Shown here: piece by piece, positions 14,937 to 15,110 of the stretch
Position numbering within the stretch: position 1 is the first letter of the stretch
How the letters are laid out: each line of letters begins with the position of its first letter
Source: Tannerellaceae bacterium
Lineage (GTDB): Bacteria > Bacteroidota > Bacteroidia > Bacteroidales > Tannerellaceae
Length of the DNA stretch: 15,110 nucleotides
Direction: 5' to 3'
NCBI GenBank assembly: GCA_031273385.1
Contig: JAISRY010000219.1
Span: 1 to 15,110, forward strand
Translations under genes and position numbers: made by a program
Notes under the pieces: generated by a model
The model's input: the letters and a program-made list of their open reading frames with translations, nothing else
Database searches by the model: none
What the model was told of the DNA's origin: nothing

Positions 14937-15110
14937 GGATTCCCGAGGAACTAATCACCCGATGCCGACCCATTAATCTCCCGCCTGTTAATAACTAATG
15001 ATTTGCTCGGGAGCAACTAATGGTCTCACAGCTGTGAAGCGATCGCCTCACAGGGGTGAAACGATCGCCTCACTCCTGTGAGACGATCGCCTCACAGCTG
15101 TGAGACCATT
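14937..15110. repeat. array of palindromes at 22-bp period, reaching the right edge
   Basis: Four near-identical 22-bp units start at 15025, 15047, 15069 and 15091, each with a palindromic 12-mer of the type TCACAGCTGTGA followed by a linker A(A/G)(A/G)CGATCGC (the last one ACCATT). Four more divergent units fit the same phase upstream (14937-15024): each has a different small palindrome (TTCC/GGAA, ATG/CAT, GTTA/TAAC, TTGCTC/GAGCAA) followed by a (C/T)TAAT linker; AACTAAT recurs at 14949, 14993 and 15015, spaced 44 and 22. The array may continue beyond the window. Function unknown. Confidence 0.8.
15019..15110. repeat. 92-bp near-perfect inverted repeat
   Basis: The outer 19 bases, 15019-15037 and 15092-15110, are exact reverse complements (beginning AATGGTCTCACAGC). 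Pairing continues to the centre at 15064/15065: of 46 base positions 41 are Watson-Crick, with exceptions at 15038, 15046, 15055, 15060 and 15061. The right arm ends exactly at the window edge, so the repeat could be longer. Confidence 0.85.

Noticed and set aside
14937..15110. CRISPR array
   Set aside because: The period is only 22 bp, palindrome and linker fill the whole unit leaving no spacer, and no cas gene is present.
14778..15110. Invertible promoter for phase-variable fimbriae
   Set aside because: The promoter at 14778-14808 is not between the arms of the long inverted repeat, and no recombinase gene is in the window.
14937..15110. Plasmid-type iteron replication origin
   Set aside because: The 22-bp period is suggestive, but the units are palindromic and variable in sequence, there is no replication initiator gene, and the surrounding genes are chromosomal housekeeping genes.

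Overview
The window looks like the chromosome of a Bacteroidales bacterium, probably of the Tannerellaceae/Parabacteroides/Porphyromonas group. The evidence is a SusC-type TonB-dependent receptor with an STN domain next to a FecR anti-sigma factor and a Bacteroides-type ECF sigma factor, a type IX secretion protein (PorQ) joined to cmk and ispH, ExbD-type genes in a duplicated Bacteroidetes arrangement, a DUF3575/DUF3868 pair, and repeated promoter matches to the Bacteroidetes -7 element TAnnTTTG. The species assignment is inference. No insertion sequence, phage gene, integrase or CRISPR array is visible.

Layout. (1) 1-3160, minus strand: ECF sigma factor, FecR anti-sigma factor and the N-terminal third of a SusC/TonB-dependent receptor that runs off the left edge. 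This is a trans-envelope signalling cassette of the kind that controls nutrient uptake. (2) 3290-5917, minus strand: porQ-cmk-ispH, a compact operon joining a T9SS outer-membrane protein to CMP kinase and the last enzyme of the MEP isoprenoid pathway. (3) 5971-8525, plus strand: tonB, a terminator hairpin, a polyprenyl diphosphate synthase and a TatD-family hydrolase. (4) 8571-11150, plus strand: tRNA-Ser(GGA), then exbB, a four-helix membrane protein of unknown function, exbD and a second exbD, closed by a terminator. This is the energising module that would serve the TonB and TonB-dependent receptors. (5) 11210-13614, plus strand: a family-10-like glycoside hydrolase lipoprotein (GHL10/DUF187) tightly followed by an AraC-family regulator. 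(6) 13636-14808, minus strand: a DUF3575 protein and a short DUF3868 protein, families usually found in fimbrial clusters, here without any fimbrillin gene in view. (7) 14809-15110: non-coding DNA with inverted repeats and a striking array of palindromes at 22-bp spacing that reaches the right edge.

Functional themes. TonB plus the ExbB/ExbD module energise outer-membrane receptors such as the one at the left edge. The sigma/FecR pair would sense that receptor's occupancy. PolyprenylPP synthase and IspH are both in isoprenoid metabolism but sit in separate transcripts. The least explained element is the 22-bp palindrome array at the right end, which is the best candidate for something undescribed.
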